Shown here: one piece after another, positions 11,851 through 21,659 of the stretch
How positions within the stretch are numbered: position 1 is the first letter of the stretch
Layout: each line of letters opens with the position of its first letter
Origin: Karalla daura
Lineage: Eukaryota; Chordata; Actinopteri; Chaetodontiformes; Leiognathidae
Assembly: GCA_029224185.1 (NCBI GenBank)
Contig: CM055188.1
Span: forward strand, 16,838,497-16,902,496
DNA: 64,000 nucleotides
Direction: 5' to 3'
Position numbers and translations under genes: made by a program
Notes under the pieces: generated by a model
What the model was told of the DNA's origin: nothing
The model's database searches: none
Seen by the model: only the letters and a program-made list of their open reading frames with translations

Positions 11851-12289
11851 GGTGGAGAAGTTATTCTGCCCTCTGGATAGTAGTTTACTCCCAAGCCAAA
11901 GTAAGTCGGTTCAAAATACAAAAGTACAAATTACAATACAATACAACAATGCAAAATTTAAACAATTAATTAACATAAAGGAGTTAAATTAAACAAAACA
12001 TATTTGAACTTACTCTGAATTTTGGCTGCGCAGCATTATTTTCACAGAATGATCCTGACAAAAATGTTTTTCATCAGTACAATACAATTACGAAAATATC
12101 AATTAAAAGAAATTCTAAAGAAAGTGCACACTGTCTTTACAGCAGATTTTTTTTTTTTATGAACAGCAACATAACATTTTCAGATTGGAGGCGATTGCAC
12201 TTCTGGCTAACTGTCTCAGAAAGCAGCCTCTCTGCTGTCTCTACCACTTTGCTCAATTGTGGAAATACTTTCAAATAAAATTGAAAAAA

Positions 12290-12292
<3 letters not shown>

Positions 12293-12322
<30 letters not shown>
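12293..12322 (+). repeat. (AC)n microsatellite
   Basis: Fifteen AC dinucleotides following an A-rich run. Confidence 0.95.
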
Positions 12323-12324
<2 letters not shown>

Positions 12325-12513
12325 TGTTGTATTTGCCCTTTAGGAGGCCCGCTAGTGTTTTGCCTACTTATGGGGTCCACCCTTTCCTGTGGTTCTACAC
12401 TGCTGTAAAAAATCACTTTAATTTAACAATATCTTAAACTTTTTTTTCCATGCTAGTTTTTTAGTCACTTTGCGGGTCCCAGTTTCCAACATACAGTAGT
12501 TGTGGGGTCAAGT

Positions 12514-12514
<1 letters not shown>

Positions 12515-12606
<92 letters not shown>
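12515..12606 (+). repeat. Long (AC)n microsatellite
   Basis: About 46 uninterrupted AC dinucleotides. It lies some 190 bp from another (AC)n tract. Confidence 0.98.
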
Positions 12607-12608
<2 letters not shown>

Positions 12609-12609
12609 C

Positions 12610-13250
12610 TAATTTTGATATCTTTGCAGGGTGTTGGGTTACGATATGGGGCCCATTAATGGTCTCTATTGCACATAGACACTGACATTAGAGATCTACA
12701 TTTCAAAATTTCTTCCTCCATTTCACTGCTCATTTCCTCCAAATTAACATGCCACTTAAGAGCTTCACAGCTCAATCTGCAGGTCCTGGATGACGGTCGA
12801 CTGATGACTCTCCAAACAGGGGTGATGCGCCAAACATGAATGAAGACTGAGAATGTTGAGAAGCTAACAAAATAAAATGCTTTCAACAAGTTATCCTGAA
12901 GGAGTATATTTATGCAAAGACTTCAATGATCAAACTGCATTTTACATTCTGTTAATTTGTCCACATGCAAAAACAGACATACAAAAAAAAAAATGGCAAT
13001 TTTAGCCATGGCACAGAACATAAGAAATTAGAAATAAAAAAATATAAAGATAATACACAATAAAAATAAAATAATGTAATACATATTATGTTATATATTA
13101 TAAAAATAAAATATACAATAATATTTTCGTTAATAGTAAAATAAATTAAATAAAATCTATAATAAAACAGTCAGAATGTATGTGGTAATTCAACTCAGAA
13201 AAGGAAAGGCTGAAAGGCAAACTAGAAACAGCAACTATTCAGGGGTGTGA
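12610..13250. other. AT-rich DNA downstream of the recombinase gene
   Basis: Contains very AT-rich DNA at 12,950-13,180 with many AAATAAAAT words. A minus-strand open stretch at 12,656-12,889 has no recognised domain. AATAAA-type polyadenylation signals for the minus-strand gene ending at 13,261 are plausible here but cannot be pinned to one site. Confidence 0.3.
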
Positions 13251-13260
13251 ATACATGTTT

Positions 13261-13475
13261 TCATTCTAATTTTCTTCTCATGGCAGTTATTCTGTTTTTT
13301 ATGAAGTATTTTACTGCTTTCCAATCTCTTTTTTGCAATGCTTGGGGTTCTGCAGCAATGCAGCGCTCACAGTCCTCTTTACCTGGAACATCTTGCCTCA
13401 CCATGAACCTCTTCAGATGTTTTTCTACAGCAGCAACTTCCTCTGACGTCCAACGATTTACAGGTGTTTTCTTAC
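13261..13475 (-). CDS. Last exon of the SET/tyrosine-recombinase gene (copy C)
   Basis: The exon starts after a TACTCAG acceptor (13,477-13,476) and stays open to a TGA at 13,263-13,261. It encodes a basic 71-residue C-terminal module: NRWTSEEVAAVEKHL, then RFMVRQDVPGKEDCERC, then RDWKAVKYFIKNRITAMRR. From memory, the same module ends many multicopy fish proteins that carry this recombinase core. The two cysteines of DCERC and the WK.VK..I.NRI helix are intact. Function is unknown. It may be a Myb/SANT-like or dimerisation helix bundle, which is inference. Confidence 0.6.
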
Positions 13476-13915
13476 CTGAGTAGGCAGATTACATTTAGAC
13501 AGTTGATCAAACAGTGATCCATTCACTCTGAAAAGAAAACGCTTATATGCCACTAAATGTGCAAAATGAGCAACTTTCCTGTGTGTATAGCAGGTTTTTT
13601 CAATACAACAAAAAGTCTGTCTAGTGAGAAACTTTCTTGTTGATAGAGACTAACCACTTGGCTCGTAAGCTTTAAAGACTTAAAGTCAAGTTTGAACTCT
13701 CCCTAAGGGGAGATTTGAAGTCAAGAACACGTACATGTTTTAAGAGAAAATCAAATGGTCCAAGACACTGCTTCATATATTCAATATTACTGATCCTGTT
13801 TCAAAATAGTGCTGCACAAACTCAAACTCATTGTGCACTTTTAGACCATTAGGTAAAATACCATAAAACTACTTGAGTGGAACTGGTCCAAAAGAGTGCA
13901 AGACCCAAAGCTTAC

Positions 13916-14021
13916 CTCTTTTTTTTTTTTTTTGCAGAAACACTCTGGTTTTGGACTTGTGATGTGGTGGTACATTCACTTACGGATGAACTACTGACCT
14001 CATCTCCTGTCATACTGACAT
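13916..14021 (-). pseudogene. Duplicated linker exon (copy C), poly-A disrupted
   Basis: Bounded by a GTGTCTAG acceptor and an AGAG-GTAAG donor. It encodes a Ser/Asp-rich linker with TTSQVQNQSVSAKK, which parallels TKSQVQNPVLSAK in the next exon upstream. A run of about 15 A near the donor would change the frame. It is an apparent tandem exon duplication. Confidence 0.5.
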
Positions 14022-14155
14022 CTAGACACAGAAAATTTGGATTAAAAATAGACAAATATCAAGAAATTGTCAGTATAGCAATTACTTTCTTTTATGAAAT
14101 AATTTAGTATCTCTTAAGTGGTAAAGATCATTCTGCTTTAATCCTCCAAACTCAC

Positions 14156-14260
14156 CTTTTGCAGACAGTACCGGGTTTTGGACTTGTGATTTGGTACATT
14201 CTTGGAGGGAGGACATGCTGGCCTCATCATCTGACCCCTCCTCTTCTTGCATACTGGCAT
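14156..14260 (-). CDS. Acidic linker exon of the recombinase gene (copy C)
   Basis: Bounded by a TGTGTTTAG acceptor (14,262-14,261) and an AAAAG-GTGAG donor. The 105-bp exon encodes an acidic, serine-rich linker (EEEGSDDEASMSSLQE, then SQVQNPVLSAK). It lies between the recombinase core and the C-terminal exon on the same strand. Confidence 0.5.
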
Positions 14261-14299
14261 CTAAACACAGACAACAATTATTCAACCGTAACACTAAGT

Positions 14300-14828
14300 A
14301 TTAGTATTCAGTAAAGCTAGCATGATAAGGATATTAATCAAATGCCACTGTGACAGCATTGATCTGTGCTACATGCTCCAGTTTAACCACCACCAGCAGC
14401 AATGCGTGCTAGTGCTGGCTGTCACAGAACCGGCTCAGCTGTTGATCGGTTACAAACTAGTAGCACCTCTGCTGATGATCAACCCCATACCCTCAATGCT
14501 CCGGTGTAACCACCAGGAGTAATGCACAGCTGGTGTTATGCTCAGACCTGCACGCAGGCTGTGGGATTGTCCACAACAAAGAACTACTGACCATTCATTT
14601 TTTAATAATTATTGAACTATGAATAATCTAATGGAAAATGCGGCTTGAAATTGTTCTGCAATGACATTTTCAAATCTGTACTACTGAATGGATACTACAT
14701 TCACTCAACCAAATCAAAGTTGATAGAATAAATGTACTGACAGCAACTTGCTTAGAGATATTTGTAGACTCACTAGTAAACACCAGAGGTAGATACAGTA
14801 TTCAGCACAGCTGATTTTGTGTTTCCCA
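14300..14828. other. Intron-like DNA with an imperfect duplication
   Basis: Between the recombinase core and the linker exons. Two similar stretches (near 14,371 'GCTCCAGTTTAACCACC' and near 14,500 'GCTCCGGTGTAACCACC') form an imperfect duplication about 130 bp apart. No coding feature was seen. Confidence 0.35.
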
Positions 14829-16296
14829 TCAACATAAACATGGCGGTAGGCGGTAGTGCTTCCGATGGACGGCAATATTGTGCCCAAGAAAGTCTGCCAA
14901 CTGATCAAGTTCTGTGGTTTTCAGATTCAATACAGTAGAGAGAGTGGCGATATGTTTCCTCAGTTTGGTTGATGTTATTGCTTCAGGATTTGAGATGTGA
15001 TCACATTCTTTTACAAACTGCCTTAAGCAGTCAGAAGCCCTGATGTAATGGACAGAGTGTGGTAATGCAAACAGATATCCGTTTTCAGACAGCACCCCAC
15101 ATTCTTCTCTCTTCTCCGTTAGAGCCTCAAGTGACTCTCTCATGAGCGGGGTTAAAAGAACTGGCACCTTTCTTCCTCTCTTTCCTACTATAGTAACCCT
15201 AACAATGTTGGCACAGCTTCTGTTCAAGTAGTGTCAGGGCTAAGCTTACATCTCCTTGTGTGTCTGATGTGTCCTTCGATAGGTATGCAGACAGGAGCAT
15301 CCGAGATACTTCCCCTGCTCTCCTCCGGTTAAACAGCACAACCTGTGTCAGGGTCACCTTTGCAAGCTCCTTCCATTTTGAGGGTGACGGGTGTTCCTGT
15401 AGATCATTCAAGTGTTGCTGCTGTTTCTCCGCTAGATGACAATGAAGCTTTTGGATATCTTGTGTGAAAGGCAATAGTTGCGGAGCATTCCATTTGCTCT
15501 GGTCAAGTTGAGTTAAAGCTTGACTTGCGATGTCAAATGTCCAACTTTCTTTGTAAAGCTGCACAAACTCCTCAGCGTCTTGAGTAGCTTGTTTATCTTT
15601 GTTTTTCAGGCCTTCAGACTTGATAAACATGGCCAAAGAATGCAAGCTGTGTCCAACCTTGCGAGCAAGTGATGGACATTGGTATTTGCCAGTTTGCTCG
15701 TTGAATCCTGACAAGCTCCTTGCAGCAGTAACAACCTGAGAATACCGTTCAGGCTTTATCAGGTCTTGGATGGTGGTGGCATGCCTAACTTTTCTTGCCT
15801 CCAATAACAGCCTGCCAAGCTCTCTCAGTTTTTGCGTTATGTACTGGTGTTGACTGACTATCATCTCATTCTTCCTGAAAAATCTGTACCCATACTCAAG
15901 AATGCAGCGGTCGTTTTTAATAGCAACTGCAATCATGTCTTGATTCATGACGCTTTGGAACTGCCAATATACATCATTAAATCCTGGTGGAGCAGGCTCA
16001 GCGAAAGCACACAGAGCTTGAACTCGGCTCTTTCCTGGTTTTGTGCTCTCAGGTTTAAAGCTGCACACCTGAAAATGCCGCCACATCGCTCTTCTTCTGA
16101 ACAACCCATAGCAGTGAATACAGTGTGCAAATTTCTGTCCTCCTGATTTTTTCGGTGGTTGCCTCCATGGGATGCGTTTTCCTTTTTTGGTCTCCAAAAC
16201 ATCACAGTTGTGCTCAAAGTTCCCTTTGTTTCGTATATAGTCCAACTGCAGTCTCCTTTCTTTTGAATTCTTTGGCAAACTCAGTGCTTTTGCAAC
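14829..16296 (-). pseudogene. Tyrosine recombinase (Crypton-like) core, copy C
   Basis: This is the fullest recombinase copy. The exon appears to start after an AAAACAG acceptor at about 16,297. It opens with VAKALSLPKNSKERR, then a zinc-finger-like block CIHCYGLFRRRAMWRHFQVC, then a helical region. The catalytic residues of a tyrosine recombinase are visible in order: Arg in FNRRRAGEV (~15,320), the beta-hairpin Lys in KRGRK (~15,180), Arg in LRKHIATL (~14,950), His in FLGHNI (~14,885) and Tyr in RKHYRLP (~14,855). This fits enzymes that cut and join DNA through a Tyr-DNA link, such as Crypton recombinases. The frame shifts once at about 15,200-15,230, just before KRGRK, and again after RLP. 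As written it does not encode a whole protein, unless the break is a sequencing or assembly error. Confidence 0.7.
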
Positions 16297-16384
16297 CTCT
16301 GTTTTCATTTTTCAATAAAAACAGAAATGCTTCTTGCTGTATTTTCTAGACCCATCCTCTCTTTAAAACTGGACTGACAACATC

Positions 16385-16417
16385 CCCCACCCCCCCACCC
16401 CCCACCCCCCACCCCCA
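16385..16417 (-). repeat. G-rich tract, potential G-quadruplex (minus strand)
   Basis: The plus strand has runs of 5-7 C separated by single A. On the minus strand this gives five G5-G7 runs with one-nucleotide loops, an ideal quadruplex motif. It lies at the 3' edge of the acidic exon of the recombinase gene, between two exons of the minus-strand transcript. Confidence 0.85.
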
Positions 16418-16707
16418 TCAAATCTGCCTTGACTGGAGGACTCACTTCCACTCTCCCTGGGCTTGATTTTGTCCTGACTGGATGACTTGATTCTGCTGTG
16501 CTTGGAGGACTCACTTCCACTCTCCGTGGGCTTGATTTTGTCCTGACTGGATGACTGGATTCTGCTCTTACTAGGTGCACCTTTTTTCTTTTCATCTTCC
16601 AGAGCTATTTCAGAGCTGCTATCACTTTCTGTGCTTTCATCCTTGGGACATGGAATGTACTCTTCTTCGCTATCTATGTATGAGTCATCCGATTCCTCAT
16701 GATTCAT
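16418..16707 (-). CDS. Acidic, serine-rich exon upstream of the recombinase core
   Basis: Minus-strand reading starting MNHEESDDSYIDSEEEYIP. It contains two near-identical repeats built on KIKPTESGSESS / KIKPRESGSESS with an intervening SRIKSSSQD. It is acidic and low-complexity, like the disordered linkers before the zinc finger and recombinase core in this family. The first Met may not be the true start, because exons further upstream could be spliced to it. The 3' boundary lies near the G-rich tract and cannot be fixed exactly. Confidence 0.5.
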
Positions 16708-16764
16708 CTGAATCTTTCAAAAAACAAAAAAACAAAATCAGCAAACTAATTTAGTTTGTTTATA

Positions 16765-18385
16765 CAGTTGATAGAAAAAGTATGTGAACCCTTTGTGTTT
16801 TCATGGTTTTCTGTATGAAATGGTCATAAAATATGTTCGGATCCTAATTTAAAGTTCTAAAAATACAAACATACATTCTCCCAAAGAAATACAGCACAAA
16901 AATATACGTTTTGATTTTTGTTTATTGAACACAAGCTGTAAACATTCACACTGCAGGGTACAAAAGTATGTGAACCCCTACATTCAGTAACTGGTTGACC
17001 CTCCTTTTGCAGCAATAACCTCAACCAAACGTTTGCTGTAGTTGCTGATCAGACCTGCACAACGGCCAGGAGGAATTTTGGACCATTCCTCTTGACAGAA
17101 TAGTTTCAGTTCAGCAAGATTTCTGGGTTGTCTGGTGTGTATTGCTTTCTTAAGGTCATGCCACAGCATCTCGATAGGGTTGAGGTCCGGACTCTGACTT
17201 GGCCACTCCAGAACGCGTATTTTCTTCTGTGTTAACCATTCTTTTGTTGATTTGCTTGTATGTTTGGGGTCATTGTCTTGTTGCATGACCCATCCTCGTT
17301 TCAGCTGCAGCTGGTGGACAGATGGTCTTATATTTTCTTGCAAAATATCTTGGTACAGTTTGGAATTCATTTTTCCATCGATGACAGTAATCTGTCCAGG
17401 ACCTGAGGCTGCAAAGCAGGCCCAAACCATGATGCTCCCGCCACCATGTTTAACAGTTGGGATGGTGTTTTGAGGCTGGTGTGCTGTGCCATTTTTCCTC
17501 CATATATAGCGTTGTGTGTTCCTTCCAAATAATTTGATTTTTGTTTCACCTGTCCAAAGAATTTTTTGCCAGAAGTGTTGTGGAGCATCAAGGTGGTCTT
17601 TTGCAAACTTCAGACGTGCAGCAATATTCTTTTTTGTCAGCAAAGGTTTCCTCCGTGCTGTCCTCCCATGAACTCCATTCTTGTTCAGTATTTTACATGT
17701 TGTGGAGGTATGAACAGAAATGTTTGTACGTGCCAGAGATGTTTGTAAGTCCTAGGCTGATGCTCTAGGGTTTCTTCTCACCTCATTGATGATTCTGCGC
17801 TGTGCTCTTGGTGATATCTTTGCAGGACGACCACGCCTGGGGAGAGTGGCAACTGTGTTAAACTCCCTCCATTTGTAGATGATCTGCCTAACTGTTGAGA
17901 CATGGACATCGAGGCTTTTCGAGATAGTTTTGTATCCCTTCCCAACTTTATGTAGCTCAACAATTGTGGCTCGCAGGTCTTCACTGAGCTCTTTAGTGCG
18001 GGGCATGGTTTCCATCAGACAATGCTTCTGGAGAAAAGCTATCTCAGATCCAGTATGAGTTTTTAAAGGGCAGGGGAGCTTCAATCAACACCAGCAGTGT
18101 CATGACAGTAATTGGACTCCAATTTGGCTGGCAACTGACTCAAATTAGCTCTCACAGAAGTCATTAGCCTAGTGGTTCACATACTTTTTCCACCCTGCAC
18201 TTTGGGTTTTTACTTGATGTGCCCAATATGAACCTGAAAACATCTAATTTCTTTGCATCATTAGTTAAACCAAGAGGTGTTTGTCTATTGTGGTGATTTA
18301 CATGAAGATTGGGATACATGTTGTGCCCCATTTATGCAGAAAACCATGAAAACACAAGGGGTTCACATACTTTTTCTAGCAACTG
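16765..18385 (-). mobile_element. Tc1-type transposon, full length, with IR/DR ends
   Basis: 1,621 bp flanked by TA target duplications (16,763-16,764 and 18,386-18,387). Ends are CAGTTG...CAACTG. Each terminal inverted repeat is about 220 bp and carries an outer and an inner copy of a direct repeat built on AAAGTATGTGAACCC: outer 16,778-16,792 and inner 16,967-16,980 on the left, and the mirror pair near 18,361 and 18,177 on the right. This IR/DR layout is that of Sleeping Beauty-class Tc1 elements. It sits between the acidic exon of the recombinase gene and the exons to its right, that is, in an intron. Confidence 0.92.
16984..18006 (-). pseudogene. Tc1 transposase with one nonsense codon and a lost catalytic Asp
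   Basis: The start MPRTKELS (18,006) is chosen because it gives the canonical 340-codon Tc1 length. Residues 1-115 form the paired-like helix-turn-helix DNA-binding region, with a GRPAK AT-hook-like motif. The DDE region has the usual spacing: residue 153 is Gly in LWTGETK where the family has Asp, Asp244 is present in QQDNDPKH, and Glu279 in DLNPIEMLW. Codon 85 is TAG (17,754-17,752), and the frame is open on both sides of it. The enzyme cuts transposon ends and integrates at TA. This copy cannot do so because of both the stop and the D153G change. It is otherwise well preserved, so it decayed recently. Confidence 0.92.
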
Positions 18386-18499
18386 TATATTTATATATTT
18401 ATATATATTTTGTTTTATATTTCAAGTATACTTTAACTGTATTGGAATATTGAGTAAAAAAGGAACACAATCGTTTACAAAACTAATAGCCTGGTACTG

Positions 18500-18990
18500 G
18501 CAATTGACATGTTTAGTTATGAAAACAAGAATAAAAAAAGGCTTACAGGAGGGCAGGACCTTCTTCTCAGCCTCTGTGGACCCCATTTAGGCTTCAAAAT
18601 GAAAGTCCCCTGCTTGCCTTCATCACTTGAATCGTACAGACAGCTGGTAAAATCTTGTACTCTCTCCATCTGCAAAAAGGGAGACATAGGGATAGAATTT
18701 TCCAGTTTTGTTGATGGTAGAAAAACAAACAGCAGGGGAAAACTTTTGGGGGGAAGTGGCAGTCGACTTCGTACTCCTACTGTTTAAATACGTTTTAGGA
18801 GCTCACCAGAATACTTTTTGTGCGTCTCAGTGATGGTACAAGTTCATCTGATTGCTCATTGGAATGGTTGCTTGAAGAAGACTATCACAGGTTTCTTCCA
18901 CAACAGTTTCATCTGAATCGTACAAATGATCAGAATCATCCAGTCAACAATCCATCTGCAAAAGTTACTTTGATTCATACATTAATACAC
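18500..18990 (-). other. Possible acidic linker exons of the SET/recombinase gene
   Basis: Two minus-strand stretches resemble the Ser/Asp-rich linkers of this family: CLYDSSDEGKQG (~18,640) and SDHLYDSDETVVEE (~18,935). A basic tail RLRRRSCPP follows the first. Both are short and interrupted outside these blocks, and splice boundaries are ambiguous. They lie between the SET exons and the recombinase core, where linkers would be expected. Confidence 0.35.
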
Positions 18991-19012
18991 TTTTAAAACC
19001 AGTAACAGCCAC

Positions 19013-19086
19013 AGCCACATCTTTCATCCTAGGAGTAGGTTTGGCCTCCGTCTCTACTGCTGCTGCAGGAGCCTGAGGACAAGTCA
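19013..19086 (-). repeat. Duplicated exon-like segment, copy 1
   Basis: About 70 bp nearly identical to 19,593-19,663 (CACATCTTTCATCCTAGGAG, then a GCTGCTGCAGGAGCCTGAGG block). On the minus strand it follows a CCTCAG acceptor and encodes an Ala-rich stretch (APAAAVETEAKP). It is a tandem exon-scale duplication 580 bp apart. Confidence 0.7.
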
Positions 19087-19592
19087 CCTGAAATGTAGAG
19101 ACCAAACAAGAAGACATTTAGAATTAAAACTACTAACTGAGCACACAGCATGGCCTTTCTGGGCTAGTAGCAACTCTCAGAACCCCATTACAGGGGTTGA
19201 CACTGGGTCACAATCTAAATATCTCTTTAAATCTTGTCACGGCTGAAAAAGTACACAATTATAAATGTTAAAATTGGAGTAGAAGTTATGCCAGGTGTTA
19301 TAAAGTGCCATTAAAAACCGTTTCAGTGAGAACCATACGGGAGGGCCCCACATGGGTGAGATGAGAAACCTGTGTGTAATGTTACCCTCCCCCATCAGAG
19401 GAAGATTCAGAAAAATGGCCCCATGGTGACATGACTGGATATGTGTGTGTGTGACATTGACTGGCTTTGTATCATGCCACCCAAAAAGTAATTCTGACTG
19501 TACTTAACCCCTTGACGCCTGGTGTCTCAAATGTGCACCAAACCTTTTGACTCAATCAAGCAGCCGAGATCGAGCAGCACATCTGGCTTTGG

Positions 19593-19663
19593 CGCCACAT
19601 CTTTCATCCTAGGAGCAGGTTTGGCCTCTGTCTCTACTGCTGCTGCAGGAGCCTGAGGACAAG
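19593..19663 (-). repeat. Duplicated exon-like segment, copy 2
   Basis: Partner of the segment at 19,013-19,086. On the minus strand the reading continues longer here (MKDVAPKPDVLLDLGCL) before a stop. It lies directly downstream of the SET exons, so it may be the first linker exon after the SET domain. Confidence 0.6.
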
Positions 19664-19810
19664 TCAATTAAACAAGTACTGATTTTGAATCCCATCACAT
19701 AAACTAGAGATTATAAAGACATTCAGACTTATGCTGGAAACTTGAGTAATATCAGATTTAAAATTAGCTTTTACAAGATGGTACACTTTACATTGATCCA
19801 AACAACTCAC

Positions 19811-20002
19811 CTTCATGCGCCAATGCCATTTTGAATTACCATAGTTGTACTCAATTTCAGATCCTGTTTCTATTTTCTTCACAGCAAAAAGGCACAAGTG
19901 GGTTTATTGTTAACCACGATCTTTTTCATTACACAGTTTGGATGTTCGTGGTTGTCATTGACTAATCTCCCAAGAGATCCATCTTCTTTAGATGCATCAA
20001 TG
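19811..20002 (-). pseudogene. SET domain exon 3 (KMT5A-like), one-base frameshift
   Basis: Bounded by a TTTTTCAG acceptor (20,004-20,003) and a GAAG-GTGAG donor. It encodes the second half of a SET domain: IDASKEDGSLGRLVND, then the NHEHPN motif that corresponds to the NHS-x-x-PN cofactor pocket. The later part reads CLFAVKKIETGSE and IEYNYG, the Tyr-containing active-site motif. The two parts are in different frames. The break lies at a CCC run (19,900-19,902) where one extra C would keep the frame. Either this is a real inactivating deletion or a base-call error. Confidence 0.65.
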
Positions 20003-20144
20003 CTGAAAAATAAGATCATAGCGTCATAATTTTAACGTTTTACTGTAAGCATTTGCGCTTTAGTTCATTCTTCTATTAAGTTTGTTTCAGGGTTAGCTTA
20101 AGATGTTTCTAATTTATACGAAACATCCATCTTTAGATGCTTAC

Positions 20145-20301
20145 CACATGCTGCGGTTCTGCCACTCAAAGTCAAAGAGAAATGTGCTTTCATTCTCTGA
20201 ATATGATCTTGACTGGCATTCTTCCAGTGTGAGGAGTTCACCTCTGTATTCCAGAACAAAGTCCCCTGGATCAATGGGGCGCATGGCAAACACTCCTCTT
20301 C
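20145..20301 (-). CDS. SET domain exon 2 (KMT5A-like)
   Basis: The acceptor CTTATAG (20,303-20,302) and donor TG-GTAAGC (20,144-20,143) give a 157-bp exon. Phase 1 in and phase 2 out agree exactly with the neighbouring exons. It encodes GRGVFAMRPIDPGDFVLEYR, then GELLTLEECQSR, then FLFDFEWQNRSMC. The KGRGV and G-DFV-EY(R/H)G motifs are those of the first half of SET domains in the H4K20 methyltransferase KMT5A/SETD8 group. The reading is open with no damage. Confidence 0.72.
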
Positions 20302-20309
20302 CTATAAGA

Positions 20310-21425
20310 TGAAGGAAGCACTTAATCTAGGGCAGTCTGGAAGAAATGTTACAGATTTTGTTGGGTTAGTGTGTAAAACCTATGTCCACTTGTTGTATTA
20401 GCTGCAGATGATACTCAGCGACCTTCCAATTGTGAATGAGGACAGCAATAAGAGACATTTTAGCCTCCTAAAAGTGGTCCCTATCTAATAAATGCAAGTG
20501 CTGTGAATATCTGTAGTACTTTTCGGCAGTTTGGCTTGTTGCTTCTTATTCATTTGGAGGGTCTCTGTTCTCTTCCCTTAAACCGAGTGAGCCATCTAGT
20601 GCAGTGTGATATACAGTGTGAGTGTATATCATTCTCATTCTTTTTATCACTCTGAAAATCCCTGACAAGCATTTAACCTGAGGCAAATATATTCAACAGG
20701 GATGAATATATCAGCGAGGCTGGTTGACAACATGGTCACAGATTCTTAGTTCATCAGGAATCTGTCTCTGTACTCGGCCTCTTCTTCCTCTCCCCAATCC
20801 TGTCTCTCTCTTTTCCTCCCTGCATCCTCCCCCCACCTCCACCACACTTACCTTCCAACTGTGTCACAGAATGGTAGACATGGTACACAATATATCCTGC
20901 TCATATTATATATATGCGGCCAGATAAAGTTTCATGGATTCAGCTCTAGTGACTGTAGACTAGTGTCTGGTCACTGGTTAAACTGAAGCTGATAACTAGC
21001 TCAAAATTTTGTCTGAAAAGACTGAAAAGCAGTGAATTGAGGACTATTACTTGTAGAGGGAATGACTATTCAGCAACATTAGCATAGTTCATTTTGACTG
21101 ACAAAGCATAAGTAAATGACCATGTTGTAAACCAGCAGAGAATTGTATGAAAGCAATTGATGCATGTAGTTAGTTCAGAGTGAGAAACTGCTACTGTGAT
21201 GAGCTGAGATGACTCAATGTTGGGGAGGGAAGGTTGAACTGATGGTTATGAGAATTTCCATTCTGATCTGACAAAAACGCCAAAGCAACTGAGAAGAAAT
21301 GTAAATTTTGTGTTGAGGCTGTGCATCAAAATGTGTAAATATGATGTTCTTTGTGTGTTTCTTGGTGCTGTAGTGAGTAATTGCTTTTGGGCATAAATAA
21401 AGTACTGTCCTATCCTATATCTACT
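20310..21425. other. SET gene intron 1 with a LINE/SINE tail
   Basis: No coding feature. Near 21,390-21,425 GGGCATAAATAAAGTACTG is followed by TCCTATCCTATAT, another retroposon-type 3' tail with a short simple repeat. The rest is unassigned. Confidence 0.45.
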
Positions 21426-21457
21426 TAAATGTTTAGCTTTTAGTTTCTGCCACTTAC

Positions 21458-21560
21458 CTTTGTAACTGTTAAGTCTTGCCACGAATCCAGACTTGTCAGT
21501 GGAAGAAAGGACATGCATCTTTGCCTCATCTGCGGGTTTTAGTCTTTTTCTCTTCAGCAT
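21458..21560 (-). CDS. First exon of the KMT5A-like SET gene
   Basis: ATG at 21,560-21,558. The exon encodes MLKRKRLKPADEAKM, then VLSSTDKSGF, then ARLNSYK, and ends in AAAG with a strong GTAAGT donor (21,457-21,456), phase 1. Splicing to the exon at 20,301 gives the continuous motif YKGRGVFA, the usual start of a KMT5A-type SET domain. The start is supported by its position just before the SET core. Members of this fish family have a short basic N-terminus rather than the long KMT5A N-terminal region (recalled family knowledge). Confidence 0.68.
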
Positions 21561-21659
21561 GATTTCTCTGTGAAAATCATTTGAATCATTACTTCATATT
21601 AAGAAAAAAACAGTTCAGTGAGTCATAGCTTCATGAGCTTCATAATGTCTAATACAAGC

